64,000 nt of DNA from Natronosalvus rutilus (GTDB lineage: Archaea; Halobacteriota; Halobacteria; Halobacteriales; Natrialbaceae). The notes under the pieces are model-generated. The model saw only the letters and a program-made list of their open reading frames with translations. It was not told the origin of the DNA and searched no databases. Shown here in pieces: positions 8,324-16,760 of the stretch. The first letter of the stretch is position 1. Each line of letters opens with the position of its first letter. The DNA lies in the NCBI RefSeq assembly GCF_024204665.1, contig NZ_CP100355.1, positions 3,391,451-3,455,450 of the forward strand, written 5' to 3'. The position numbers and the translations under genes are program-made.

Positions 8324-9115
8324 ATGGCTGACGACCACGCGACCGCCTGGGTGACGACCGACCCCGACCGCATCGAACGCTGGGCCGCCGACCGCCACGC
8401 CCGCCCCGTCGTCCTCGAGGAGGGCGGTGAGCGGACGTACACCTTCGTGCACCAGGAAGACGTTTCGCCGGACCACCGCAAACTCGAGTGGGGCGCGTTC
8501 GCGGACGTCCTGGATCGGTACGACCTGGCATTCGTCCACCTCCAGGACGATCCGAACTCGCAGGAAATCGGGTACTTCGCGCTCACGTCTCGAGCGCGCG
8601 TGGCTAGACGAACCGGCATCGATCGGCCGGCGCTCGAGCAGGCGCTCGCCGACGAGGAGGCGCTGAAGATCGAGATCGATCCCTCGGAACCCGCTCGCGA
8701 GGAGTATCCGGACGAAATCGTTCCGATGGGCGGCGGCGCCGAGTCGGCCGACCACGAGGAGGCGATGGGTGGTGGCGTCGTCGTTCGCGAAGAACAGGCA
8801 GCTATGGGTGGCGGCGCGCGCTCGACGCCGCGAGCGGGCCGGCGAACGGAACGTTCGGAGGGTGGCGACCGACTCGGCGCGACCGACGAGGGAAAGCCAG
8901 TCGTCGATACCGCCGGGGAACGACTCGGCACCGTCGCCGGCGTCACCGACGAGCACCTTCTCGTCGAATCCGAGGGCGGACTTACAGAACGGCTCAGGGC
9001 CCGACTCGGCTGGGGACACCAGGAACGGGGCTCGGTTTCGATCGACCGTTCGAAGGTTGTGGACGTGACCGACGAATCCGTGATCGTCGCCCCGACGGAG
9101 TCGACTCGAGAGTGA
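8324..9115 (+). CDS. Hypothetical protein with MGGG repeats and a C-terminal PRC-barrel-like domain
   Basis: A 263-residue soluble protein. The N-terminal 120 residues form an unassigned acidic domain. A linker at about 131-175 contains three MGGG blocks, spaced roughly 18 residues apart and separated by acidic and Arg-rich stretches. The C-terminal 70 residues resemble a PRC-barrel: GKPVVDTAGERLGTVAGV is the typical opening and IDRSKVVDVTDESVIV the closing strand. PRC-barrels usually mediate protein or RNA contacts. It converges with the ATP-grasp gene at 9200, with a two-copy 25-bp repeat between the stops. Confidence 0.7.
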   Translation: MADDHATAWVTTDPDRIERWAADRHARPVVLEEGGERTYTFVHQEDVSPDHRKLEWGAFADVLDRYDLAFVHLQDDPNSQEIGYFALTSRARVARRTGIDRPALEQALADEEALKIEIDPSEPAREEYPDEIVPMGGGAESADHEEAMGGGVVVREEQAAMGGGARSTPRAGRRTERSEGGDRLGATDEGKPVVDTAGERLGTVAGVTDEHLLVESEGGLTERLRARLGWGHQERGSVSIDRSKVVDVTDESVIVAPTESTRE

Positions 9116-9124
9116 GTTGTGGCG

Positions 9125-9174
9125 CTGCTCGAGGGTCCTTTTCCCGCGACTGCTGGAGGGTTCTTTTCCAGTGA
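9125..9174. repeat. Two 25-bp direct repeats between convergent stops
   Basis: Two adjacent 25-bp units differ at only four positions (21 of 25 identical). Each contains CTTTTCC, so either strand gives a pyrimidine or purine run at the 3-prime end of the convergent genes ending at 9115 and 9200. The repeat may help bidirectional termination. Confidence 0.7.
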
Positions 9175-9199
9175 CAACTCGAGATTCCCTTACTTTGAG

Positions 9200-10567
9200 C
9201 TACTCGAGGCTCTCTTCTTCCTCCTCCGGGCTATCGGGCACGTCGCCGTCGACACGCCGACTCACGTCGACCTGGTAGTTCCCGAGGATGTCGCGGCCGA
9301 GGATGACCGGGTAATCCATGTGACTGCGGTCCTCGACGCTCGCGGTGACGGTGTGCTGATTGCCGCCGACGCCGACAACCACGTCGACGACGGGCCGACT
9401 CTTCGAGGTCTTGCTGCTGCCCGACTTCACCCGCGTGATCGACTTGATCGGGCCGGCGCCGATGTCGGCGGCCAGGCGCGTATCGATGCTGGTCCGCGTC
9501 GCGCCCGTGTCGGACTTGGCGTAGACGGACTTCGAGCCGCTGGTACCGGAGAGGACGACCTCCTCGGTGTAGCCGATGATCGCGGCCTCGCCGTCTGTCG
9601 TGGTGAGCCTCTCAGGCATCGCAGAGGGCGTCGAGTCGTCAAGGCTCGCCGAGAGTTCCCAGACGCGCCCGTCGTCGACCTCGCCGCCCGCTCGCTCGAT
9701 GGCGAGTTTCGCGATGTAGGGGGCCGGGCTGACGTTGGTCGCCTGGTAGAGGCCCTTGAACCCAGCTGTCGGATTGACCTCGAGGACGAACCAGCCGTCG
9801 TCTCCCTCGACAATGTCGACGCCGGCGTAGTCGAGGCCGACGATCTGGGCCGAGTCGACGGCGATGTCGGTGACTTCCTCGGGGAGGGAGTCGGTCGCGT
9901 CCTCGACCGAGCCGCCGACGGCGACGTTCGTCCGCCAGTCGTTGTCGGGCGCGTAGCGGTACATCGCGCCGACGACCTCGTCGCCAACGACGTAGACGCG
10001 GATGTCGCGGTGGCGTTCGCCGTCGCGGTCGATCAGCTTCTGGAGGAAGGCGTAGCGGTTCCCGACCTTCGAGTTGACGGGGTCGTTTAGGCCGACCTTC
10101 CAGGTCCCGCCACCGTGAGTTCCGATTGCCGTCTTGTAGACCGCCTCCTCGCCGAATCGGTCCCGGTTCGCGTTCAGTCGCTCCGTGCTGAGCGAGAGAA
10201 AGACGTCGGGAACCTGGACGTCGGCCGACGCGAGCGCGGCCGCCGTAGCCAGCTTGTGCGACGCCGTCAACGTCGCCGACGGTTCGTTGAGCATCGGAAC
10301 CAGCCGACTGAGCGTGTCCGCCAGCCCGAGTTCCTCGCAGGGCTGTTCGGTGTTCGAGAGCAGCATGCGGTTCGCGATGACGTCGACGTCGGGCTCAAGG
10401 GTGACCGAGCCGTCGTCGACGCTGATCGCCGTGTTCTCCTCGCGAAGCCACGCCGTCTCGTGGCCCAGTTCCTCGACCGCGTTGAGAATCGCCTTCGACT
10501 CCTTGCTCGTGTGCAGACTCAGTACCCCCACCGTGACGGAATCGGCCGTTGTCATAGTCGACGACAC
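9200..10567 (-). CDS. RimK-like ATP-grasp ligase fused to RimB/aspartic protease-like domain
   Basis: A 455-residue two-domain protein. Residues about 95-290 are an ATP-grasp ligase of the RimK type, with FVLEVNPTAGFKGLYQATN providing the metal/ATP Asn-Pro motif. Residues about 318-435 match the putative ATP-dependent zinc protease/RimB-like fold: KSDTGATRTSID supplies the aspartic-protease-like D-T-G-A and MDYPVILGRDIL the second conserved strand. RimK enzymes add glutamate to a protein or small molecule, so fusion to a hydrolytic partner suggests one enzyme that adds and removes residues. The C-terminal tail is strongly acidic. The first of two nearby starts is used; MTTADS four codons in is the alternative. 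Confidence 0.85.
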   Translation of the reverse strand: MSSTMTTADSVTVGVLSLHTSKESKAILNAVEELGHETAWLREENTAISVDDGSVTLEPDVDVIANRMLLSNTEQPCEELGLADTLSRLVPMLNEPSATLTASHKLATAAALASADVQVPDVFLSLSTERLNANRDRFGEEAVYKTAIGTHGGGTWKVGLNDPVNSKVGNRYAFLQKLIDRDGERHRDIRVYVVGDEVVGAMYRYAPDNDWRTNVAVGGSVEDATDSLPEEVTDIAVDSAQIVGLDYAGVDIVEGDDGWFVLEVNPTAGFKGLYQATNVSPAPYIAKLAIERAGGEVDDGRVWELSASLDDSTPSAMPERLTTTDGEAAIIGYTEEVVLSGTSGSKSVYAKSDTGATRTSIDTRLAADIGAGPIKSITRVKSGSSKTSKSRPVVDVVVGVGGNQHTVTASVEDRSHMDYPVILGRDILGNYQVDVSRRVDGDVPDSPEEEEESLE

Positions 10568-10666
10568 TCTGGCTGCGCGGAAAAGCGTTATCAGTTCTCG
10601 CCGTCCGTGTGAACGGTTCAGCCCGTCGATCCCCTTGGAGAGAAGAACGGTTCGCAGGGCCGATGG

Positions 10667-11626
10667 TTACGCGCGCTCGAGACGACGGACCCAGCGTCCG
10701 GGATCATCGAGTTCCTCGCCGGTCGGTAGGTTGTCCGGATGGTCCCACACCCGACTTGCGAACGCGACGTCTCGAGCGCCGGTGACCCCCTCGAAGAACG
10801 ACTTGCCGCGCTCGTACTGGCGCTGTTTGAGACCCAGGCCCAGCAGGCGCCTGAACAGCCGCTGGATCGGCCCGCGTCCCTGTCGACGGGCGTCGAGTTT
10901 CCGCCGGAGGTCCGCGTACTCGTCGTCGAATGCGTGATCCATCAGCAACTCGGCGTAACCCTCGACGACCGTCATCGTGACGTCCAGTTCGCGGAACGCG
11001 TTCCGGTCGAACGAGCCCTCCGCGAGGGCGTCGATTCCCTCCTGCATGCGCGACTCGAGGTGCGTCGACAGCCAGGGTGCAGCGCCGAACTCGGCCGCGT
11101 GGGTCACCTCGTGGAAGGCGATCCAGCGGCGGAACCGGTCGGAATCGACGTCGAGGACCTCCGCGGCCTTGAGGATGTTCGGACGAACGAAGTACAGCGC
11201 GTGGTCCTCGTCGGGCGTCTCCGCGAGCAACAGCGGGTCGTACTGGCCGAGGACGTTCCGTCCGAGAAAGGCGAGTAGGACGGTCATCGTCCCGGTGTTG
11301 ATCGTCCGCGCGGCGCCCGGAAACGCACCCAGCTGGGATTCCATGGGCGCCATCACGCGCTCGAAGGTGGCGATGTTGGCGTCGATCCAGTGGTGCCGAT
11401 TCTGGATCTCGACGACGTCAGGGACGTCGAACTCGAGGCCCGCAGCCTCCTGGACGCCTGCCCGGGCGTCCCGGACGTCGCGAGCGTAGGCGGCTTCCTC
11501 GTCGGGATCGAGTTCGAGCGATCCGGGTTCGGTCGAGGCTTTCGCGGCCTCGGCCGCGGCACGCCAGTCGACCGCGTCGTCACCGGAGGCGCCGGCGACG
11601 GCGCGAACGCTGCGATAGAGATTCAC
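10667..11626 (-). CDS. Zincin-like zinc-dependent metalloprotease (DUF2342/F420-associated family)
   Basis: A 319-residue protein with a clear zincin helix at 172-180 (HEVTHAAEF; ligands His172 and His176, catalytic Glu173). It resembles the DUF2342 group, which includes proteins annotated as coenzyme F420 biosynthesis-associated. The third ligand is probably in the glutamate-rich helix after VVEGYAELLMDHAF. No signal peptide or membrane helix is present, so it acts in the cytoplasm. Its physiological substrate is unknown. It lies 99 bp upstream of the ATP-grasp gene on the same strand. Confidence 0.85.
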   Translation of the reverse strand: MNLYRSVRAVAGASGDDAVDWRAAAEAAKASTEPGSLELDPDEEAAYARDVRDARAGVQEAAGLEFDVPDVVEIQNRHHWIDANIATFERVMAPMESQLGAFPGAARTINTGTMTVLLAFLGRNVLGQYDPLLLAETPDEDHALYFVRPNILKAAEVLDVDSDRFRRWIAFHEVTHAAEFGAAPWLSTHLESRMQEGIDALAEGSFDRNAFRELDVTMTVVEGYAELLMDHAFDDEYADLRRKLDARRQGRGPIQRLFRRLLGLGLKQRQYERGKSFFEGVTGARDVAFASRVWDHPDNLPTGEELDDPGRWVRRLERA

Positions 11627-11775
11627 ACCTCGAGTAAGCGGACGGGAGCAAAAAGCGTTCTGTCGCGTGGCGTCTCGCGGTCAGTCGATTTCGCTCGAGT
11701 GATCACCATGGTCGGGGGCGACTGGCTCGAGTCCCGGGAACCCAACAATCGACCGAACCGACGAACGTCGTTCGT

Positions 11776-12102
11776 CTACGTGACGATGACGTCCGGCTCG
11801 TCTTCCGGCTCGACTGTCTCCTCCTCGTCGCCGCCGCGGAACTTCTTGACCGCGACGGCGATGCCGACCAGAACGACGAGCGCGACGACGACGCCGAGGG
11901 CGCTTCCCCTGCCGCCGTCGTCGGCCGCGGCCCCGTCCTCGTCCTGGTCGGTCGTGGATTCGGATTCGAGTTCCGATTCCGATTCCGACTCGGTCTCGAG
12001 GCCCCCCTCACCGAACGGGAGTTTCTCGCTGAGCGTCCTGGGTCCGAACTGTGTTTCTCCGTCGAGGTGCAACTCGAAGAGGGTGATGTTTTTATCGCCC
12101 AT
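11776..12102 (-). CDS. Small single-pass membrane protein with acidic SE-repeat linker
   Basis: A 108-residue protein starting MGDKN. A short N-terminal segment (1-30) is followed by a Ser/Glu-rich linker (ETESESESELESES), then one transmembrane helix at about 73-90 (GVVVALVVLVGIAVAV), a KKFRGG basic stop-transfer and an acidic tail. This is the pattern of haloarchaeal membrane-anchored small proteins; I cannot assign a function. Four more in-frame codons upstream would overlap the likely promoter. It is divergent from the M42 peptidase. Confidence 0.65.
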   Translation of the reverse strand: MGDKNITLFELHLDGETQFGPRTLSEKLPFGEGGLETESESESELESESTTDQDEDGAAADDGGRGSALGVVVALVVLVGIAVAVKKFRGGDEEETVEPEDEPDVIVT

Positions 12103-12213
12103 ACTGGGCCCCACAACGGGCGGTCATTTACCAGTTGTGCTGGTCGTCGCCGTGCGCAGGAAGAGTACGAGTCCGTCCTCGAGGTCGACGCGAAGAGTCA
12201 ACAGGTTCAAATC

Positions 12214-13293
12214 ATGGCCTTCCGACCACTTCCTATGGGCTCTCAGCCACGCGACGTTCTCGTTTCACTTCTCGAGACGCCTTCCCCGTCGGGGTACGAA
12301 ACCCGCGGCCAGCGCGTCTGGATCGACTACGTCTCGCAGTTCGCGGACGAGGTCCGTACCGACGCCTACGGTAACGCGATCGCCGTCCACGAAGGCGACT
12401 CCAACGGCCCCGAAATCGCCCTGACGGGCCACGCCGACGAGATCGGTTTCATCGTGCGCTCGATCGACGACGACGGCTTCCTCAACGTCGGCCGCATCGG
12501 CGGCAGCGATCCCTCCGTCGCCCGCGGCCAGCACGTGACGGTACACGCCGAGGACGGCCCCGTCGAGGGCGTGATCGGTCAGACCGCGATCCACCTCCGA
12601 GAGGACGACGACGAGCCCGAAATTTCGGACCTCTGGATCGACATCGGCGCCGAGGACGAAGAGGAAGCGGCCGAGCGCGTCGCCGTCGGCGACCCGATTA
12701 CCTTCTCCTCGAGCGTTGCCTGGCTCTCCGAGACCCGACTGGCCGCCCGCGGCATCGACAACCGCGTCGGCACCTGGATCGCCGCCGAAGCGTTCCGCCG
12801 GGCCGTCGAGAGCGGAACCGACGCCACGGTTTACGCCGTCTCGACCGTCCAGGAGGAGGTGGGCACGAAAGGGGCGAAGATGGTCGGTTTCGACCTCGAG
12901 CCAGACGCCGTGGTCGTCGTCGATGTCGGTCACGCAGTCGACTACCCCTCTGCACCCAGCGAGAAGACGAGCCAGATGGAACTGGGCGGCGGACCGGCAC
13001 TCGGTCGCGGCAGCACCAACCATCCAGTGCTCTTCGACGCCCTCCAAACGGTGGCCGACGACGAGGAAATCGACGTCCAGGTCGAAGCTCTCGGCCTCGG
13101 CACCGGCACGGACGCCGACAGTTTCTTCACCGCTGCGGGGGCGATTCCCTCCCAGGTCGTGAGCGTCCCTAACCGATACATGCACACCCCGGTGGAAGTG
13201 GTCGATACCGAGGATCTCGAGGACATCGCTGATCTGCTGGGATCGTTCGCGAGTTCGGCCCACGAGTTCACGCCGTTTTCGGTGAATCTCTGA
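12214..13293 (+). CDS. M42-family metallopeptidase (tetrahedral aminopeptidase/deblocking type)
   Basis: A 359-residue di-metal aminopeptidase of family M42. Metal ligands and catalytic residues appear in the family order: GHADEIG (His73, Asp75), ARGIDNRVG, QEEVGTKGA (catalytic Glu pair), VVDVGHA, and the C-terminal NRYMHTPVE His. A PA-like beta domain with GVIGQTAIHL splits the catalytic core as usual. These enzymes trim short peptides from the proteasome or Lon. An ATG at 12235 would give 352 residues and is nearly as likely. A second M42 paralogue lies at 18348-19412. Confidence 0.93.
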   Translation: MAFRPLPMGSQPRDVLVSLLETPSPSGYETRGQRVWIDYVSQFADEVRTDAYGNAIAVHEGDSNGPEIALTGHADEIGFIVRSIDDDGFLNVGRIGGSDPSVARGQHVTVHAEDGPVEGVIGQTAIHLREDDDEPEISDLWIDIGAEDEEEAAERVAVGDPITFSSSVAWLSETRLAARGIDNRVGTWIAAEAFRRAVESGTDATVYAVSTVQEEVGTKGAKMVGFDLEPDAVVVVDVGHAVDYPSAPSEKTSQMELGGGPALGRGSTNHPVLFDALQTVADDEEIDVQVEALGLGTGTDADSFFTAAGAIPSQVVSVPNRYMHTPVEVVDTEDLEDIADLLGSFASSAHEFTPFSVNL

Positions 13294-13364
13294 TCAGGAC
13301 TTGAGTATTGCCGTCGTCACAACGGATGCTCGAGGGAGAATCGAGAGATGAAGGCCGACCGCAG

Positions 13365-13372
13365 TATATAAG
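13365..13372 (+). promoter_or_regulatory. TATA box of the RNA candidate
   Basis: TATATAAG is the best match to an archaeal TATA box in the 405-bp gap. Its centre is about 27 bp upstream of 13395, where the long-range stem of the RNA candidate begins. It is over 320 bp upstream of gatB, so it is unlikely to serve only that gene. Confidence 0.55.
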
Positions 13373-13393
13373 CAGTGCCGTCGCCTAGATCGA

Positions 13394-13470
13394 GTGCGTA
13401 CCTTTAGTCCCCGACCGAGTAGACCCACTTCGGGTGCGATGACCGTTCGGCGAACCCGGGTACGCGACAG
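13394..13470 (+). ncRNA. Candidate H/ACA-type small guide RNA
   Basis: A lower stem of 7 bp pairs 13396-13402 (GCGTACC) with 13459-13465 (GGTACGC). Inside is an asymmetric internal loop (13403-13414 and 13451-13458), an upper stem (13415-13420 with 13445-13450, two G-U pairs) and an apical ACCC/GGGT hairpin (13423-13435). An ACA trinucleotide sits at 13467-13469, one base after the stem. It is separated from the base of the upper stem by 16 nt, within the 14-16 nt spacing known for H/ACA pockets. A TATA box lies about 27 bp upstream. I could not confirm a kink-turn or a target site, so this is an inference from base pairing seen by eye. Confidence 0.4.
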
Positions 13471-13698
13471 TCGTTCGACGGCTCGCGCCGTCCCAAAAGT
13501 CGCGATTCGTCGGAATCGTGCACACGCCCGGCACGAGGGTTAGCCAGCAGACGCGGCACGCCGCCACGGGATGATGCTGGACGTTAGTGTTCCGGGTGAT
13601 ATTCGGATTCGTGAGCCGCTCTTCCGTCTCGAGAAGTCCTCATTAGACACCAATCTGGCTCCGTTATCCTTTAGCGCCCGCGGGTCAAATCGCCTCCA

Positions 13699-15183
13699 AT
13701 GACCGCGCAAACCGTCCAGCAGGGGGACCTCGTCACCGTCATCGGCCTCGAGGTGCACGTCCAGCTAGAGACGAACACCAAGATCTTCTGTGGCTGTTCC
13801 ACCGACCCCGCCGACGGCCCCAACGAACACGTCTGCCCCGTTTGCCTGGGCCTCCCCGGCGCCCTGCCCGTCCTCAACGAGGCCGCCGTCGAGGCCGCCG
13901 TCAAGATCGGCAAGGCCATCGACGCCGATATCCCCGAGGAGACGCGCTTTCACCGGAAGAACTACTACTACCCCGACCTCCCGAAGAACTTTCAAATTAC
14001 GCAATACGACGAACCGATCTGCCAGGACGGTACGCTCGAGGTCGCCGTCGAGGGCGAACGCCGGGAAATCACGATCGAACGTGCCCACCTCGAGGAGGAC
14101 CCCGGGAGCCTCCAGCACGTCGGCGGCAGCATCGACACCGCGGACTACACGCTCGTCGACTACAACCGCGCCGGCACGCCGCTCATGGAGATCGTCACGG
14201 CCCCCGACTTCCGCAGCCCCCAGGAGGTTCGGGCCTTCCTCACGGAACTCGAGGAGGTCCTCGAGTACCTGGGCGTCTTCGACGCCGAGCGCGACGGCAG
14301 CCTGCGGATCGACGCCAACCTCTCGATCGTCGACGGCGAGGAGGTCGACGGCGACGGCTCGATCGGTCTCGACGCGCTCGAGGCGGCCAACCGGACCGAG
14401 GTGAAGAACATCTCGAGTCACAAGGGCGCCGAGAAGGCACTGGCCTACGAGGAGACCCGCCAGAAGAACGCGGTTCGACGCGGTCGCGAAGTCGAACAGG
14501 AGACCCGCCACTGGGACGAGAGCCGCGGGATCACGGTCTCGATGCGCTCGAAGGAAGCCGAGAAGGACTACCGGTACTTTCGCGAGGCCGACCTCCCGCC
14601 GCTGCGGGTCTCTCACTGGAAGGACGAGATTATGATTCCGGAGCTCCCCAAGGCCCGTCGCGAGCGCTTCGGCGAGGAGTACGGCCTGGGCGAGGAAGCG
14701 GCCTCGAAGCTCACGTCCACGAAGCAGGTCGCGGACTTCTACGAGGACGTCGCCAGCGCGTTCGACCCCGACCTGGCGGCGACCTGGGTCGCCGACGAAC
14801 TTCTCGGGGAACTCAATTACCGTGACATGGACGTCACCGACCTCGAGGGACGGCTCGACGAGGTTGCCCGGCTGGTCGAACTCGTCGCGACCGACGAGAT
14901 TACGGCGAAGAACGCGAAAGAGGTCGTCCTCCGCGGGATGCTCGACGATGGTGACGATCCGGACGCGATCGTCGAGCGCGAAGGGCTGGGCAAGACCGGC
15001 GAAGACGAGGTGCAGACCGCCGTCGTCGAGGCTATCGAGGAGAATCCGGACGCCGTCGCCGACTACGAGGCCGGCGAGGGCGGTGCGATCAACTTCCTCG
15101 TCGGGCAGGTCATGCAAAAGACCGGCGGAAGCGCCGACCCAGGCGACGTCAACGGACTCCTGCGGGCAGAACTCGAGGAGTGA
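13699..15183 (+). CDS. gatB: Asp-tRNA(Asn)/Glu-tRNA(Gln) amidotransferase subunit B
   Basis: A 494-residue GatB, the tRNA-binding kinase subunit of the amidotransferase that converts Asp-tRNA(Asn) and Glu-tRNA(Gln) to the amide forms. The N-terminus IGLEVHVQLET, the zinc-binding region FCGCS...CPVC (about 29-50), and HRKNYYYPDLPKNFQI are signature blocks. The C-terminal Yqey-like tRNA-recruiting domain spans about 340-490. Length is normal for the family. No gatA or gatC is adjacent, so the partners are encoded elsewhere. Confidence 0.95.
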   Translation: MTAQTVQQGDLVTVIGLEVHVQLETNTKIFCGCSTDPADGPNEHVCPVCLGLPGALPVLNEAAVEAAVKIGKAIDADIPEETRFHRKNYYYPDLPKNFQITQYDEPICQDGTLEVAVEGERREITIERAHLEEDPGSLQHVGGSIDTADYTLVDYNRAGTPLMEIVTAPDFRSPQEVRAFLTELEEVLEYLGVFDAERDGSLRIDANLSIVDGEEVDGDGSIGLDALEAANRTEVKNISSHKGAEKALAYEETRQKNAVRRGREVEQETRHWDESRGITVSMRSKEAEKDYRYFREADLPPLRVSHWKDEIMIPELPKARRERFGEEYGLGEEAASKLTSTKQVADFYEDVASAFDPDLAATWVADELLGELNYRDMDVTDLEGRLDEVARLVELVATDEITAKNAKEVVLRGMLDDGDDPDAIVEREGLGKTGEDEVQTAVVEAIEENPDAVADYEAGEGGAINFLVGQVMQKTGGSADPGDVNGLLRAELEE

Positions 15184-15312
15184 AACGCGGTTCGAGTCCG
15201 CTTCGGGGCTGTGGCGGGTCGGGTGGGAATCTGAGCCGGGTTCGTTCTCGATTGGTGCAATTCTTGTGTCCCTTCCAAACCTACACGATTGTCTATACGA
15301 AACGGGTGAGTA

Positions 15313-15420
15313 ATGGCCTGTTCAGAAGACCCCGTCGTCGTCCGCTGTACACACTGTGAATTCGTTCATCGGTCGGCACTGGAACCCGACTCGTGTCACA
15401 TCTGCGGCGGAGAGCTGTAA
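15313..15420 (+). CDS. 35-residue zinc-ribbon microprotein
   Basis: A complete 35-codon frame with two CxxC knuckles: Cys12/Cys15 (CTHC) and Cys28/Cys31 (CHIC). The short beta-ribbon spacing is typical of rubredoxin-like haloarchaeal zinc ribbons. Clusters of such microproteins have been linked to stress and biofilm phenotypes in haloarchaea, but this member has no assigned role. It sits alone between gatB and a histidine kinase, with a modest AT-rich leader. Confidence 0.7.
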   Translation: MACSEDPVVVRCTHCEFVHRSALEPDSCHICGGEL

Positions 15421-15556
15421 GGTACGCGTGGAACCGTCGTGACTCTACTCACCGGGCCAATCACGGCCGCTGACGGTCAGTGCTCGGCTCTCATCTTTGA
15501 GAAGGGAACCGACGCTCGCATTCGTTTTCCCGGCACTCTATCCTCGGCTGTCCCAC

Positions 15557-16531
15557 TCAATCGCTCGAGGATCGAAATTCGAAGCGCGCACCGCCTTCCT
15601 CGCTCTCCGCGAGCGTCACCTCGAGTCCGTGCTCGTCGGCGATTCGTGCGACGATAGTCAGGCCGATACCGGACCCGCTGTATCCCGTGGTAAATCCGTG
15701 TTCGAAGATTCGCTCTCGCGTCGACGCACCGATACCTGAGCCGGTATCCTCGACGTAAAACCCGTCCGCCAGCGGACCGACCCGAACCGTCACGTCCGCC
15801 CCGCCGTGGCCGATCGCGTTTCGAAACAGGTTCTCGAAGAGCGCCTGTAGCTGTCCCTTGTTTCCAGTCACGGTGCAGTCATCGACCTCGACCGTGGCAT
15901 CTTTCGTCTCGACCATCGTCCAGGAGTCCCGAGCGACCGTCTCGATCGAGACCGGACCGTGGTCAGTCGATTGCAAGCCGGGTCGAGCCAGTATCGTCAG
16001 GTCGAGGAGGAGATCGTCGATCCGTTCGAGCGCGTCCGAGATGCGATCCAGGCTGTCCTCGTCGCCCGTCTCGCGATACAACGCGAGTTCGCCGAACGCG
16101 ATCGACAGCGGATTTCGGAGGTCGTGAGAGACCATGCTCGCGAACTGGTCGAGTCGTTCGTTCTGTGCCTCGAGTTCAGCCGCCGTCTCGCGAGGTTCTG
16201 TGACCTCCTGGGTGAGCAAGACGCCGTAGGGCTCGTCCTCGATCGTGACCGGTTTCGTCTCGACGTGGTGAACGCGCCCGTCGTACTCGATATCGAAGGA
16301 GCGAGGCGTTCCCGCGAGCGTTTCGCGAAGTTCGGGTTCGAGCCGCGAGGCGGTTTCGTCGGGAAAGAGACCGTCGAGTGATTCGCCGACCATCTCGGCC
16401 GTCGGGTTTCCTGAAAACGGGAGGGTGTGTGGGCCCACAATGCGGTACCGGAGGGAGTCGTCGAATAGTACCAGGACGCCGTTGGGGACGTTTTCGATGA
16501 CGTGCCGATGGCCGTTCGATGGTGGCCGCAA
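15557..16531 (-). CDS. PAS-domain sensor histidine kinase
   Basis: A 324-residue soluble haloarchaeal histidine kinase. The N-terminal ~105 residues form a PAS-like sensor, the phospho-acceptor is His136 in MVSHDLRNPL, and the HATPase domain shows the N box (LFENLFRNAI), G1 (VEDTGSGI) and G2 (GSGIGLTIV) motifs. No transmembrane helices, so it senses a cytoplasmic signal. No response regulator is adjacent, which is usual for haloarchaea. A 12-bp inverted repeat lies 32 bp upstream of the start. Confidence 0.9.
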   Translation of the reverse strand: MRPPSNGHRHVIENVPNGVLVLFDDSLRYRIVGPHTLPFSGNPTAEMVGESLDGLFPDETASRLEPELRETLAGTPRSFDIEYDGRVHHVETKPVTIEDEPYGVLLTQEVTEPRETAAELEAQNERLDQFASMVSHDLRNPLSIAFGELALYRETGDEDSLDRISDALERIDDLLLDLTILARPGLQSTDHGPVSIETVARDSWTMVETKDATVEVDDCTVTGNKGQLQALFENLFRNAIGHGGADVTVRVGPLADGFYVEDTGSGIGASTRERIFEHGFTTGYSGSGIGLTIVARIADEHGLEVTLAESEEGGARFEFRSSSD

Positions 16532-16562
16532 CCGCTTCGTGTCGGGAGAGGATTCGGGGGTG

Positions 16563-16574
16563 ATATCACGATAT
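16563..16574. promoter_or_regulatory. ATATC-N2-GATAT inverted repeat upstream of the histidine kinase
   Basis: A perfect 5-bp inverted repeat with a 2-bp spacer lies 32-43 bp upstream of the kinase start on the minus strand. It is AT-rich and in the position of a TATA box/operator overlap. No binding protein is indicated. Confidence 0.35.
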
Positions 16575-16760
16575 TGGGAGGCATTCGCATAAAAATAGCG
16601 GCTGCGGAGTCGTACTCGTCGCGACCGCCGAGGTCCAAACCGTGGCGAACGATAGTCGTCTCCGGGGGGGGGTCCCAGGGGAGGGGGACGAAACGCGAAG
16701 GCTGTGCCCCATCCCGAAACGGTCCGTCACAGTTACGGTACCGTTCGTGATACTCGGGGT

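Larger units (their letters stand above)
13294..13698. other. 405-bp gap: TATA box and a structured RNA candidate
   Basis: No protein gene is supported here. The left part has a TATATAAG box at 13365. About 25 bp later begins a stem-rich stretch listed separately as an RNA candidate. To its right are two perfect or near-perfect hairpins: 13477-13492 (GACGGC/GCCGTC, loop TCGC) and 13501-13520 (8 bp with one G-U pair). The last 170 bp before gatB shows no clear element apart from mildly AT-rich sequence near 13640-13680 that may hold the gatB promoter. Confidence 0.6.

Noticed and set aside
12130-12225. tRNA gene suggested by GGTTCAAATC before the M42 gene
   Set aside because: Only a T-loop-like decamer is present; no D arm, anticodon arm or acceptor stem pairs around it.
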